DNA of 64,000 nucleotides from Roseinatronobacter bogoriensis DSM 18756 (GCF_004366635.1 NZ_SORN01000006.1:129163-193162), one strand, 5' to 3'. Shown: positions 1 through 7,669, counted from the stretch's first letter. A program made the numbers and translations. The notes: generated by a model not told the origin, from the sequence alone.

Positions 1-52
1 AAGCGCGCCGCACTGAACTGACGGATTATTTATCTTGAAAGCCAAAAAAAAT

Positions 53-77
53 GGAACGGAAATGCTGTGTCGCCGTT
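53..77 (+). promoter_or_regulatory. EcfG-type general stress promoter
   Basis: GGAAC at 53-57, a 16-nt spacer and CGTT at 74-77 match the alphaproteobacterial EcfG/SigT consensus exactly. The -10 end lies 28 nt before the ATG at 106, so it should drive the small gene that follows. Confidence 0.75.
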
Positions 78-105
78 GTAAAGACAGATCACGAAGGGAG
101 ACATC

Positions 106-327
106 ATGGCCAACCCAAAGAATTCCCGAATGACATCGCAAGAGGCGCGGTCAAAAGAGGCCCTCAAGCTCAAGCAAGATAGTCAAATGAAACAAGTGCC
201 TTACCCGACGGACAAGACACCGGGTCTGGGTATGAAACGCATTGAACACATCGATCAGGCCCCTTCTGGCGCGCTAGACGATGTTGGCGAAAAACCTTCG
301 CGGGAACGGTCCAGAGAACGCAGATAA
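106..327 (+). CDS. Small hydrophilic stress-type protein, function unknown
   Basis: This 73-residue protein is strongly charged, rich in Lys, Arg, Ser and Glu, and has no membrane segment or signal peptide. GGGAG at 96-100 is well placed for the ATG. It ends in an Arg/Ser/Glu-rich tail and resembles the small disordered proteins often found in general-stress regulons, but I recognise no family. A perfect EcfG-type promoter lies just upstream and a terminator hairpin about 60 nt downstream, so it is probably a single-gene, stress-induced transcript. The reading frame is convincing from promoter, ribosome site and terminator; the function is not known. Confidence 0.7.
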   Translation: MANPKNSRMTSQEARSKEALKLKQDSQMKQVPYPTDKTPGLGMKRIEHIDQAPSGALDDVGEKPSRERSRERR

Positions 328-387
328 ACAGCGCTGATACTGGGTTCCGTTATTCGCCAAACCAAAGCGAAAACCCCTTCTAAATTA

Positions 388-427
388 AACCGTCGCGTGC
401 ATTTAAACTGCATGTGGCGGTTTTTTC
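388..427 (+). terminator. Rho-independent terminator
   Basis: An imperfect hairpin (ACCG..TGCA paired with TGCA..CGGT) is followed by six T residues. It ends the transcript of the small gene at 106-327. Confidence 0.75.
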
Positions 428-467
428 GTGAGCAATATAAAATAAAATAATTTGTATTATTTTTACA

Positions 468-492
468 GGAACCCAATCACTCCTCAACTGTT
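468..492 (+). promoter_or_regulatory. Probable EcfG-type promoter, one mismatch
   Basis: GGAAC (468-472), 16 nt, then TGTT (489-492) instead of CGTT. It lies 50 nt before the PRC-barrel gene start at 542. Confidence 0.5.
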
Positions 493-541
493 TTATCTAC
501 CAGAGCTCATAACGAGCCACATGAATAACAGGAGTATTGTT

Positions 542-1510
542 ATGAACAAGCTAATGCTTACAACCGCGATTGTCGCTGTAACTTCGATGGGTGCAGCCGC
601 ACAGACGACAGAGACTGGTGCGGCGCAGGCCGGAGAGAACGTTCCCGCCTTCCTTGCAACCGATTTCACGGGCAAGAACCTGTATACGCTGGACAGTGAT
701 GAGGCACGGACGCTTTCCGAACAGCGCGGCCAGGCAGGTCACGGCACCGGGTGGGAAAGCAGTGATGTGTTCACAGCCGACCGAGATTCATGGGAAAACG
801 TGGGCAATATTGACGACATGATTGTCACGATGGATGGCGAAATCCGCGGCATTCTGATTGACGTTGGCGGCTTTCTGGGGATCGGTGCACGCAGCGTGAT
901 GGTTGACATCGACGACCTGTACTTCGTGCGTGACGATGCTGACGCAGAAGGTATCGATGATTTCTTCGTCGTTGCTTCGATGACGGAAGAACAATTGGAA
1001 GCCTTGCCGGAATGGAGTGAGGACCAGCTAAGCACAGGGTTTGAACAGCGCAGCTATGACAGCGCGCAAGCCGAACCAGGCGCGACAATGGGTGCAGGTC
1101 ACACAACCTCGATGGATGATCCGCAAAGCGACTCTGCCCAGATGCAGACCCAAGACGGAATGCAAGGCAATGACGACATGGCGACACAGGCCGAAGCCCG
1201 CACAGATGTTCCCGCAGGCTATGAGGTGCTGAGCGCTGAAGAGCGTACCGTCGACCGCCTGCTGGGAGCAGATGTATATGGCCGCGAGGGCGACAATATT
1301 GCCACGGTCGATGATCTTGTGATGGGCGATGACGGGTCGGTAACTCATGCGGTGATGGATGTTGGCGGCTTCCTTGGCCTTGGCGAACACACTGTCGCAC
1401 TGGAAATCGATGACATCGACATCCTGTGGAACGACGAAGACGGGAATGTGCGCGTGCAATTGCCCATGACACAGGAAGAGATGGAAAGCCTGCCAGAATA
1501 CGAAAGCTGA
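542..1510 (+). CDS. Exported protein with two PRC-barrel domains
   Basis: The 322-residue protein begins with a signal peptide (residues 1-21, ending AAAQ). Two PRC-barrel-like domains follow, at about 45-150 and 225-320. Each carries the motif D-V-G-G-F-L-G-(I/L)-G and ends with a 'MT(E/Q)E..E.LPE' segment, so the protein arose by internal duplication. Between them lies a Met/Gln/Asp-rich linker. The start at 542 is chosen because AGGAG (530-534) sits 7 nt before it and the signal peptide starts there; upstream in-frame starts would lie over the promoter. PRC-barrel proteins of this kind are common, poorly characterised, stress-associated exported proteins in Rhizobiales and Rhodobacterales. 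A mismatched EcfG promoter upstream suggests stress control. The molecular role is unknown. Confidence 0.85.
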   Translation: MNKLMLTTAIVAVTSMGAAAQTTETGAAQAGENVPAFLATDFTGKNLYTLDSDEARTLSEQRGQAGHGTGWESSDVFTADRDSWENVGNIDDMIVTMDGEIRGILIDVGGFLGIGARSVMVDIDDLYFVRDDADAEGIDDFFVVASMTEEQLEALPEWSEDQLSTGFEQRSYDSAQAEPGATMGAGHTTSMDDPQSDSAQMQTQDGMQGNDDMATQAEARTDVPAGYEVLSAEERTVDRLLGADVYGREGDNIATVDDLVMGDDGSVTHAVMDVGGFLGLGEHTVALEIDDIDILWNDEDGNVRVQLPMTQEEMESLPEYES

Positions 1511-1550
1511 TCTCATCTTGCTTGTTGCCGAAGTTGCGTAACGAGTACCA

Positions 1551-1577
1551 AGACCCGCCAGAATGGCGGGTCTTTTT
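1551..1577 (+). terminator. Rho-independent terminator
   Basis: AGACCCGCC pairs with GGCGGGTCT around a 4-nt loop and is followed by a run of T. It terminates the PRC-barrel gene. Confidence 0.9.
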
Positions 1578-1606
1578 TGACCTGTTGCAGATTGATGCAC
1601 AGTTTT

Positions 1607-1843
1607 GAGAGTGCATGACCAGAAGCAGGCCACCCAAGGACGGCTTGGAGGGCGTTGCGGACGGTGGATGGTTTCAGTAAGCCGCGCAGCGTCGGGCCGC
1701 GGTGCGGCGATCCACCGCATAATCTGTAGCGCTTTATGCTGGCCAAGTCCCTGCGAGATATGATCTGAGCGCTTGGAGCAGCCAAATCGCCGTGCCGTGG
1801 GAGCGGCCCGGCGATGCGCGGCGGCCTTCGGCCTTTGTTCCGC
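1607..1843 (+). repeat. Interspersed MITE-like repeat, copy 1 (diverged ends)
   Basis: The core (about 1641-1843) is closely similar to 10551-10755 and to the core of 25164-25495. Shared blocks include TTGCGGAC, GCCGCGCAGCGTCGGGCCGC, CTGTAGCGCTTTAT and GGCGGCCTTCGGCC. The two GC-rich blocks near the ends are imperfect inverted repeats of each other, so the core can fold into a long stem with a conserved loop. The CTAG ends seen in copies 2 and 3 are not recognisable here; the left arm is only weakly similar and the right arm differs. Boundaries are approximate. The rest of 1843-1990 shows no gene. Confidence 0.8.
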
Positions 1844-1991
1844 GCTCCTCTATGTCTCCTTTGTCCCGAAAGCTGGTGTTTCACATTCAGGATGGCAGCT
1901 TGGTCAGGTGCAAGGTTATAAATCCCCCGCCGCAAGACACAGCTCTGTACACCCTTCAACCCGACCAGCATCGGAAATTTTTATCCGCTGC

Positions 1992-2016
1992 GGAACCAGA
2001 GCAAGCCTTTCGCGTT
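1992..2016 (+). promoter_or_regulatory. EcfG-type general stress promoter
   Basis: GGAAC (1992-1996), 16 nt, CGTT (2013-2016): an exact consensus match, 50 nt before the tiny membrane-protein gene at 2067. Confidence 0.75.
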
Positions 2017-2066
2017 GTGTCGCTGTGATAGGGGTAAGAACGCCTCAAGACAGGAGAGGTACCAAA

Positions 2067-2144
2067 ATGCGCGGGATACTGCTTTGGTTTGTCGGGGTTC
2101 CTATTCCCGTTATCATTCTTTTGTTTCTGTTCGGCGTTCTGTGA
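2067..2144 (+). CDS. 25-residue single-pass membrane peptide
   Basis: An AGGAGAGG ribosome site at 2053-2060 lies 6 nt before ATG 2067, which opens a 25-codon frame. The product starts MRGIL and is almost entirely hydrophobic (Val, Ile, Leu, Phe, with two Pro in the middle). It is predicted to be one transmembrane helix. A perfect EcfG promoter precedes it, so it is probably a stress-induced small membrane protein of the kind often missed by gene callers. Because the frame is so short, the call rests on the promoter, the strong ribosome site and the clean hydrophobic composition. No family is recognised. Confidence 0.6.
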   Translation: MRGILLWFVGVPIPVIILLFLFGVL

Positions 2145-2250
2145 TCGACAAAATGTTTTGAACCCGGCTTTATTCCTCACACGTGGTGACAATGGCTCTA
2201 AGTCACGGAACAGACTGGCTACGCAGAACACCCGGAACGCGTAATCCGGC

Positions 2251-2967
2251 ATGAGTGAGGCGTCCCCATATTGCGGCCCCGCCCCGGAATGGTCGGATTG
2301 GTATTCCGCCTGGAATCTTGATCCATTTCTTATCGCTATGCTGCTGGCTCTCGGCCTGACGGGTGCCTATGCGCTGCGCAGCAAACCCGCGAACAGGAAA
2401 AAAGCCTTTTCCGTCGCGTCAGGGGCGGCGGTTGTGGCGTTCATTTCACCGCTCTGTGCCTTGACTGTTGCGCTTTTTGCAGCGCGCACATTTCATCACC
2501 TGCTGGTATTTGGTGTATTGGCACCGGCATTGGCCGTGGCCTTTCCTTTGCGCAAGATCGGAATCTCGACCAGCTTTATCGCCCTGTCAGCCGCGCTCTG
2601 GCTTTGGCACTTGCCTCAGGTCTATAGTGCGGCATGGGATAGCGCTGTGATATATTGGGGGATGCAGGCGGCGTTGATCCTTCCGGCATGGGCGTTCTGG
2701 TCAGTCGTTCTGGGGCGCAGCAAGCTGGACCATGTGATCTGGCTTATTCCCCTGATCGGGCAGATGGGGTTGCTGGGTGCCGTGCTGACCTTCGCACAGC
2801 GGCCCTTTTACCTTGAACATCTGACCTATGCGGAACGCTTCGGGCTTTCTGCGCTAGCAGACCAACAGCTTGCAGGGCTGATCATGTGGGTTCCCGGCAT
2901 GATCCCGGTGGCAGTCCTGGCCGCGATCATGGCGCATCGGATCTTGCGTCGGGAAATGGGGATATGA
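2251..2967 (+). CDS. ctaG: CtaG-family (Caa3-type) cytochrome oxidase assembly membrane protein
   Basis: The 238-residue protein has about seven hydrophobic helices and is related to the caa3-type CtaG family (assembly of cytochrome c oxidase). This is distinct from the copper chaperone also named CtaG/Cox11. Family-type features are the histidines in FHHLL and in a WLWHLPQ-like segment, and a final helix ending in a basic tail. It is the first gene of a five-gene oxidase operon in which each gene overlaps the next by ATGA. No strong ribosome site is visible before the ATG at 2251. By analogy it would help insert copper into the oxidase encoded downstream. Confidence 0.8.
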   Translation: MSEASPYCGPAPEWSDWYSAWNLDPFLIAMLLALGLTGAYALRSKPANRKKAFSVASGAAVVAFISPLCALTVALFAARTFHHLLVFGVLAPALAVAFPLRKIGISTSFIALSAALWLWHLPQVYSAAWDSAVIYWGMQAALILPAWAFWSVVLGRSKLDHVIWLIPLIGQMGLLGAVLTFAQRPFYLEHLTYAERFGLSALADQQLAGLIMWVPGMIPVAVLAAIMAHRILRREMGI

Positions 2968-3470
2968 TCGCAATACTGAAAGCCGCCCATATCATTGCCC
3001 TGTCAATATGGTGTGCCGGGCTGATCCTGCTACCGATATTGCTGCACATCTACGGACGCCGCTCAGAAGTGCGCACGCAAGCTGGATATTCCGAGTTTCG
3101 CTGGCTGACACATTACAGCTACACTGCCGTGGTGACGCCTGCCGCCGTGATTGCGGTAGCCGTCGGGACCATTCTGATCTTTGCCCTGGAAATTCTCGAC
3201 GCATGGATGCTTGCCAAGCTGATCGCCGTCTGTGGCATGGTTCTGTTGCACGCATGGCTGGGACATCTGATCGTGCAGGCCGGCGAAGGGCGCGGCATGT
3301 ATGCAACGCCAAGGGCGGGTTTGTCACTTCTGGCGCTGGTGCCCTTGATCGGTCTGGTGCTGTGGTTGGTATTAGCAAAACCCGCGTTTGAAGACGCTGT
3401 CGCGCTGTTTCCTGCCTTCCTGCTAGAGCCGCGCGGCAACCAGATCCCGGCCAGGTTTGACCCCCTATGA
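2964..3470 (+). CDS. CopD/HemJ-like integral membrane protein
   Basis: The ATG at 2964 overlaps the ctaG stop (ATGA). The 168-residue product has four hydrophobic helices. Its N-terminal segment AAHIIALSIW.AGL resembles CopD- and HemJ-type membrane proteins, where that histidine may bind heme or metal. Its place between ctaG and oxidase subunit II suggests a role in oxidase assembly or copper/heme handling. That role is inferred only from position and weak family resemblance. Confidence 0.6.
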   Translation: MIAILKAAHIIALSIWCAGLILLPILLHIYGRRSEVRTQAGYSEFRWLTHYSYTAVVTPAAVIAVAVGTILIFALEILDAWMLAKLIAVCGMVLLHAWLGHLIVQAGEGRGMYATPRAGLSLLALVPLIGLVLWLVLAKPAFEDAVALFPAFLLEPRGNQIPARFDPL

Positions 3471-4147
3471 CCCGCCCTGCCCTGATCCTGATCGCAGCCC
3501 TGACGCTGGCCGCCTGCGATGGCCCGCTTTCGACCTTGCACCCATCAGGCCCGATTGCCACCGAGATTGCATGGCTATGGTGGGCAATGCTGGTGGGCTC
3601 TGTGTTCATTACGGTCTTCGTGCTGGTCTTGCTTGTGTTGGCATTTGGCAAGCCGCGTCAGGTGCAAGCACGTTTCTGGACACATGGGCTGGGCCTGTGG
3701 TTCTCGATGGCGATTCTAAGTTCGGTTCTGGGCGCGGGGTTATGGGTCGGAGAGCGTATTCTGCCGCGTGATGATGGCGCGGTGACTGTGCAGGCCCACG
3801 CGTTTCAATGGGGCTGGGAGTTTACGCATACTGGCGCAGACGCGCAGGAAGAGCGGACATTTGACGTGCTGCACATTCCCGCAGGCCAGCCCGTAGATGT
3901 GCTGATCACCTCGGAGGATGTGATCCATTCCTTCTGGGTGCCACAGCTTGCAGGCAAGATGGACGCCATCCCCGGCCGTACCAACCGCACCCGTATCGAG
4001 GCAGATGCGCCCGGAATATACGAGGGCCTTTGCGCCGAATTCTGCGGCACCGGACATGCGCGTATGCGCTTTTCCGTGCAGGCCCACGAAGACTGGCCCC
4101 CAGACCTGTCTGATCAAGGGGCCACAAGTCAGGAGGGCCAACCATGA
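3467..4147 (+). CDS. coxM: Cytochrome c oxidase subunit II (CuA-containing lipoprotein)
   Basis: The 226-residue protein begins with a lipoprotein signal (LTLAAC). Two transmembrane helices follow at about 32-58 and 72-95, then a cupredoxin domain. The CuA ligands are visible: His in VIHSFWVPQL, then the cluster CAEFCGTGHARM with two Cys, Glu, His and Met. No cytochrome c domain is fused at the C terminus, so electrons would come from a separate cytochrome c. The start overlaps the previous stop by ATGA and the end overlaps the subunit I gene. The symbol follows the alternative CoxMNOP-type oxidases of Bradyrhizobium and is tentative. Confidence 0.88.
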   Translation: MTRPALILIAALTLAACDGPLSTLHPSGPIATEIAWLWWAMLVGSVFITVFVLVLLVLAFGKPRQVQARFWTHGLGLWFSMAILSSVLGAGLWVGERILPRDDGAVTVQAHAFQWGWEFTHTGADAQEERTFDVLHIPAGQPVDVLITSEDVIHSFWVPQLAGKMDAIPGRTNRTRIEADAPGIYEGLCAEFCGTGHARMRFSVQAHEDWPPDLSDQGATSQEGQP

Positions 4148-6678
4148 CCGATGCCACGATTGACCCCGAAGCAGCAGAGCGTGCAGCCCCCCTCACCATC
4201 TCGCGCACCCCTCCCCGTCGCGCTTTGGCACTGCACCGGGAACTGACACGCGTCTGGCGCAATGACCGCGGGCTATGGGGGCAGATCACGGCGGTGAACC
4301 ACACCACGCTGGGCCTGCGGTTCATGGGCACGGCGCTGGTTTTCTTTGCCATTGGCGGCATTCTGTCCATGCTGATCCGCGCGCAGCTTGCGACCCATCA
4401 GGGCGCGTTTCTGGACACGGAACTATATAACCAGATATTCACGATGCATGGCAGCATCATGATGTTCCTGTTTGCCATTCCCATGCTGGAAGGCTTGGGG
4501 ATATGGCTGTTGCCCAAATTGCTGGGCACGCGGGACATGGCATTCCCACGCCTGACGGCGCTGGGGTATTGGTGCTATCTGTTTGGCGGGCTGATCATGC
4601 TGACCGCGCTTTTGTTCGGGGTCGCCCCGCATGACGGCTGGTTCATGTATACGCCGCTATCGGACGCCACTCATTCCCCCGGCATCAATGCCGATGTCTG
4701 GCTGTTGGGCGTAACCTTTGTCGAAATCTCGGCTATTGCGGCGGCGGTCGAGATTACTGTCACCATCCTGCGCCAGCGCGCGCCGGGAATGCGGCTGACC
4801 GAAATGCCGCTATTTGCGTGGTATATGCTGGGCACCAGCGTCATGATGCTGGTGGGCTTTCCACCCCTCATTGCAGGATCGGTCCTGCTGGAGCTGGAGC
4901 GCGCCTTTGGCTGGCCATTTTTCGACCCGACACGCGGCGGCGATCCGCTGTTGTGGCAGCACCTGTTCTGGCTGTTTGGCCACCCGGAGGTGTATATCAT
5001 CTTTCTGCCTGCTGCGGGTGCAATGTCGATGATCATTCCGGTCATGTGCCGCACGACAATTCTGGGCTACGGGGCGATTGTCGCGGCCATATTGGCGCTG
5101 GTATTCCTGTCTTTCGGCCTTTGGGTGCACCATATGTTCACTGTGGGCATTCCGCATATGGCGCTGGCGTTCTTTTCTGCGGCCTCTGTCCTTGTGGCGG
5201 TGCCAACGGCGGTGCAGGTTTTTGCGTGGATCGGCACCATGTGGAAAGGGCACCCGCAATTCCACCTGCCGATGTATCATATCCTTGGTTTTTTCCTGAC
5301 TTTCGTGATGGGTGGGCTGACCGGGGTGATGCTGGCCATCGTACCCTTTAACTGGCAGGCCCATGACACGGCCTTTGTTACCGCGCATCTGCATTACGTG
5401 TTGATTGGCGGCTTCGTGTTCCCGATGATGGCGGCAGCAACCTACTGGCTGCCGCTGATCACCGGCAAACGCCGCGTCAAAGGGCTGGGCGAGGCCGCGT
5501 TCTGGGTGATCCTGCTGGGGTTTCATGGCACGTTTTTCATCATGCACCTGACCGGACTGTTGGGAATGCCGCGCCGGGTGGATGTCTATCCAGACAACCC
5601 CGAATGGGTCTGGCTGAACCTGACCTCATCCATTTTCAGTTTCGTACTGACCATAGGCTTTGCAATGTTCGTGCTGGACCTGATCCTGCAAGTCACGCTT
5701 GGAAAGCGCGAAAGCCGCGACCCGTGGCGCGCACCGACGCTGGACTGGGCCATGCCCATCCCTTCGCCCAGCTATAATTTCGCCTCTCTCCCCATACCGC
5801 AACATCTTGGTAAACCTGCGCGCGACATAATGCTGGCACTGGCACGCGGCGAAGGGGCGCTGGCCGGTGCGCCAAGGGGGCGGCGGGAATTGCTGGTAAC
5901 GTCTGTGGGCGATGCGCGGCCACATCATGTGGCACTTCTGCCCGGCAACACAGCCCTGCCGCTTTGGCTATCAGCCAGTATCGGGGTGTTTGTGTTGATG
6001 ATGCTGGCCAGCCAGTATCTATTGGCGGGCCTTTCCCTGATGCCTGTGGCAGTGCTGATCTGGATTTGGGCCAGAGGCATGGCACCGGCTGGGGTTCTGG
6101 GGGAAGTCGAAGCCTCGCCGGGGGTCCACTTGCCGGTCCATCACCGCAGCGCACAAAGCCTTGGCAGGAGCGGCCTGACCGCATTTCTGGTGGCTGATGG
6201 CACATTGTTCGCCTCGCTCATGTTCGGGGTCGCCTTCTTGTCGGTGGTCACATCCGGCGTTGCCCCACCTGTTGCAACGGCGCAAAGCCTGCACAGTGCA
6301 ATTGGGCTGGCTGCCATTGGCGTCGCTCTTGTTCTGGCCGCCAGATGCGCACAGACGAATACACCGCGCGCCGTTGCTATTGGTCTGGGGTCAAACCTGC
6401 TTTCCCTGCTGGTGCTGATATGGCTGGCCATAACGCAAATGGATGACCCCACAATCCATGCGCGCGACGCCTTGCGCGCAGCGCTTGCGGGCTATGCCGG
6501 GCTGCATGTTCTGGTCGCCGCCTGCATGGCCGCCTTCGTTCTTGACCAGTTTCGACGTGAAGAGATTACCCCGCAAACCCAAGGCGCATTCGGTGCGTGG
6601 CGGATGTGGCAGCGGTTCACGTCGGTGGTGGTGCTGATCTCGGTTCTGGTGCTGGCGGCGCAGGCGGGTCTGTCATGA
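4144..6678 (+). CDS. coxN: Cytochrome c oxidase subunit I fused to a subunit III-like domain
   Basis: The 844-residue protein joins a heme-copper oxidase subunit I (about 45-560) to a C-terminal subunit III-like domain (about 620-844). Visible ligands are H102 (low-spin heme), GHPEVY at 279-284 (H280 for CuB, E282 of the D channel, Y284 for the His-Tyr crosslink), HH at 329-330 (CuB), and H415/H417 in AHLHYVL (hemes). D131 in TRDMAFPR marks the D-channel entrance. Two canonical proton-channel residues are changed. The K-channel lysine of the usual VPTGIK.F.W segment is Gln (Q358 in VPTAVQVFAW), and the Asn pair after AFPR is Thr-Ala. The enzyme is probably an alternative CoxMNOP-type terminal oxidase. 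Confidence 0.9.
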   Translation: MTDATIDPEAAERAAPLTISRTPPRRALALHRELTRVWRNDRGLWGQITAVNHTTLGLRFMGTALVFFAIGGILSMLIRAQLATHQGAFLDTELYNQIFTMHGSIMMFLFAIPMLEGLGIWLLPKLLGTRDMAFPRLTALGYWCYLFGGLIMLTALLFGVAPHDGWFMYTPLSDATHSPGINADVWLLGVTFVEISAIAAAVEITVTILRQRAPGMRLTEMPLFAWYMLGTSVMMLVGFPPLIAGSVLLELERAFGWPFFDPTRGGDPLLWQHLFWLFGHPEVYIIFLPAAGAMSMIIPVMCRTTILGYGAIVAAILALVFLSFGLWVHHMFTVGIPHMALAFFSAASVLVAVPTAVQVFAWIGTMWKGHPQFHLPMYHILGFFLTFVMGGLTGVMLAIVPFNWQAHDTAFVTAHLHYVLIGGFVFPMMAAATYWLPLITGKRRVKGLGEAAFWVILLGFHGTFFIMHLTGLLGMPRRVDVYPDNPEWVWLNLTSSIFSFVLTIGFAMFVLDLILQVTLGKRESRDPWRAPTLDWAMPIPSPSYNFASLPIPQHLGKPARDIMLALARGEGALAGAPRGRRELLVTSVGDARPHHVALLPGNTALPLWLSASIGVFVLMMLASQYLLAGLSLMPVAVLIWIWARGMAPAGVLGEVEASPGVHLPVHHRSAQSLGRSGLTAFLVADGTLFASLMFGVAFLSVVTSGVAPPVATAQSLHSAIGLAAIGVALVLAARCAQTNTPRAVAIGLGSNLLSLLVLIWLAITQMDDPTIHARDALRAALAGYAGLHVLVAACMAAFVLDQFRREEITPQTQGAFGAWRMWQRFTSVVVLISVLVLAAQAGLS

Positions 6679-6974
6679 CTTGGCTGGGCAAACTGATCGC
6701 TGGCCCGATGTTATGGGCGCTGATCTTCAGCCTTGTCTATGCGCTGCACGGCTGGGCTTGTGCAGGCCAGCCCGGGCCCGAAGGTTTGCCCCCCCTCTCT
6801 CAATCAATGCTGATCGGGGTTTGGGTTTTGGGGCTGCTTGCCTTCATTCCGCTGCTGCGCCTGACCCGTCCAGGGGCAGCGCGGCATGACCGCCTACCCA
6901 GACTTGCAACATGGACAGGGCTGGTTGCGACCGCATTCACCCTGTTCCCGGTTGTCATAATAACCAGCTGCTGA
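6675..6974 (+). CDS. Small membrane protein of the cytochrome oxidase operon
   Basis: The ATG at 6675 overlaps the stop of the subunit I/III gene. The 99-residue product has three hydrophobic segments (about 5-28, 45-65 and 78-97). Its position at the end of the oxidase operon suggests an accessory subunit, such as a subunit IV-like protein, or an assembly factor. No motif identifies it. No terminator with a T run on this strand follows; the hairpin just downstream suits the opposite strand. Confidence 0.65.
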   Translation: MTWLGKLIAGPMLWALIFSLVYALHGWACAGQPGPEGLPPLSQSMLIGVWVLGLLAFIPLLRLTRPGAARHDRLPRLATWTGLVATAFTLFPVVIITSC

Positions 6975-7017
6975 AAGAAAAAGCCCGCCTTGCCACGAGG
7001 GAGCGGACAAGGCGGGC
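6971..7017 (-). terminator. Rho-independent terminator (minus strand)
   Basis: GCCCGCCTTG (6983-6992) pairs with CAAGGCGGGC (7008-7017). On the minus strand it is followed by TTTTTCTTTC; the plus strand has no T run after it. It therefore ends a leftward transcript, most simply the candidate sRNA. Confidence 0.85.
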
Positions 7018-7072
7018 AGAGAGGTCTGAGAGGTATCGGGAGGGATTTGAAACCAGATACCGGACAGGAACA
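6972..7072 (-). ncRNA. Candidate EcfG-controlled small RNA (GsrN-like)
   Basis: On the minus strand an EcfG-type promoter (7080-7105) is followed after about 55 nt by a strong hairpin with a T tract (6971-7017). There is no open frame between them, which predicts a transcript of about 100 nt. Its 5' half can form a hairpin: GGTATC pairs with GATACC (7056-7061 and 7032-7037), leaving a loop with the C-rich sequence ATCCCTCCC. Caulobacter GsrN is a SigT-controlled sRNA with a C-rich 5' loop that binds target leaders, so promoter, layout and loop all match. No sequence homology is claimed. Both ends are estimates. Confidence 0.6.
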
Positions 7073-7079
7073 CTTGTGA

Positions 7080-7105
7080 AACGCATGGTTTTTGCCTTTG
7101 GTTCC
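7080..7105 (-). promoter_or_regulatory. EcfG-type general stress promoter (17-nt spacer)
   Basis: On the minus strand GGAAC (7105-7101), 17 nt, CGTT (7083-7080). It lies in a gene-free gap and points at the candidate sRNA. Confidence 0.65.
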
Positions 7106-7147
7106 CCGGAAAAATCAGAATTCTGGTTTTTTTCTCAGAACGTGAAC

Positions 7148-7172
7148 AGCCCTCGTCGGACTGACGAGGGCT
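7148..7172 (-). terminator. Hairpin after the single-TM protein gene
   Basis: AGCCCTCGTC pairs with GACGAGGGCT around a 5-nt loop, 33 nt after the stop at 7205. There is no good T tract, so termination may be weak. Confidence 0.45.
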
Positions 7173-7204
7173 GGCCAAAAACTTTTCTAAAGCGCTTCCC
7201 CGTC

Positions 7205-7477
7205 TTAATCAGCCGGTTCGGGCGCCGGTTCAGGCTCTATCACTTGTGGTGCCCCAGTATCATCAGGACCAGACACAGTCCCCTCTGCTGGTGGTCCAAC
7301 CGTCTCGCCAGCCTGCGCAGGCGTTGGATCATCTGTATCTGGTGTATCGGTGACCAGATTTTGCGACAACATCCACAACAGGAACACGACCGCAACGGTC
7401 ACAGCGACAGCCATGCCGATAAGCGGCCCTTTATGGCGTTTCTTCTGTTTTTTCAAATTTGTGTCAGGAGCGGTCAT
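7205..7477 (-). CDS. Small single-TM protein with acidic Pro-rich tail
   Basis: The 90-residue protein has a basic N terminus (residues 8-17, Lys/Arg-rich), one transmembrane helix at about 18-40, and a Pro/Asp/Glu/Thr-rich, probably disordered tail ending in PEPAPEPAD. The charge pattern predicts the tail to face the periplasm. AAAGGA precedes the ATG. An EcfG-type promoter lies about 90 nt upstream on the same strand, so stress induction is likely. No family is recognised. It is divergent from the NepR-like gene. Confidence 0.7.
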   Translation of the reverse strand: MTAPDTNLKKQKKRHKGPLIGMAVAVTVAVVFLLWMLSQNLVTDTPDTDDPTPAQAGETVGPPAEGTVSGPDDTGAPQVIEPEPAPEPAD

Positions 7478-7565
7478 AACTCGTCCTTTCGCTATCTTTT
7501 ACTTCCGCGTCAAAGCGACAACCCGCGCAGAGTACCTGCCTGATAACTTTGACATTCGCCTATTC

Positions 7566-7590
7566 AACGTGCGCATGGCGATCAGGTTCC
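7566..7590 (-). promoter_or_regulatory. EcfG-type general stress promoter
   Basis: On the minus strand GGAAC (7590-7586), 16 nt, CGTT (7569-7566): an exact match. It should transcribe the single-TM protein at 7205-7477 with a leader of roughly 80 nt. Confidence 0.7.
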
Positions 7591-7644
7591 TTACGCCAAG
7601 CGTGGCAACAGTGTCGCAGCTTGTGCAAAATGCGAAGAAGTTGC

Positions 7645-7669
7645 GGAACCGACCGGGGGTCCAAGCATT
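7645..7669 (+). promoter_or_regulatory. Possible EcfG-type promoter, one mismatch
   Basis: GGAAC (7645-7649), 16 nt, CATT (7666-7669) in place of CGTT. It lies 41 nt before the NepR-like start at 7710 and is back-to-back with the promoter at 7566-7590. Confidence 0.4.

Noticed and set aside
2165..2250. EcfG promoter for the cytochrome oxidase operon (GGAAC at 2209)
   Set aside because: No CGTT-like box lies 16-17 nt downstream.
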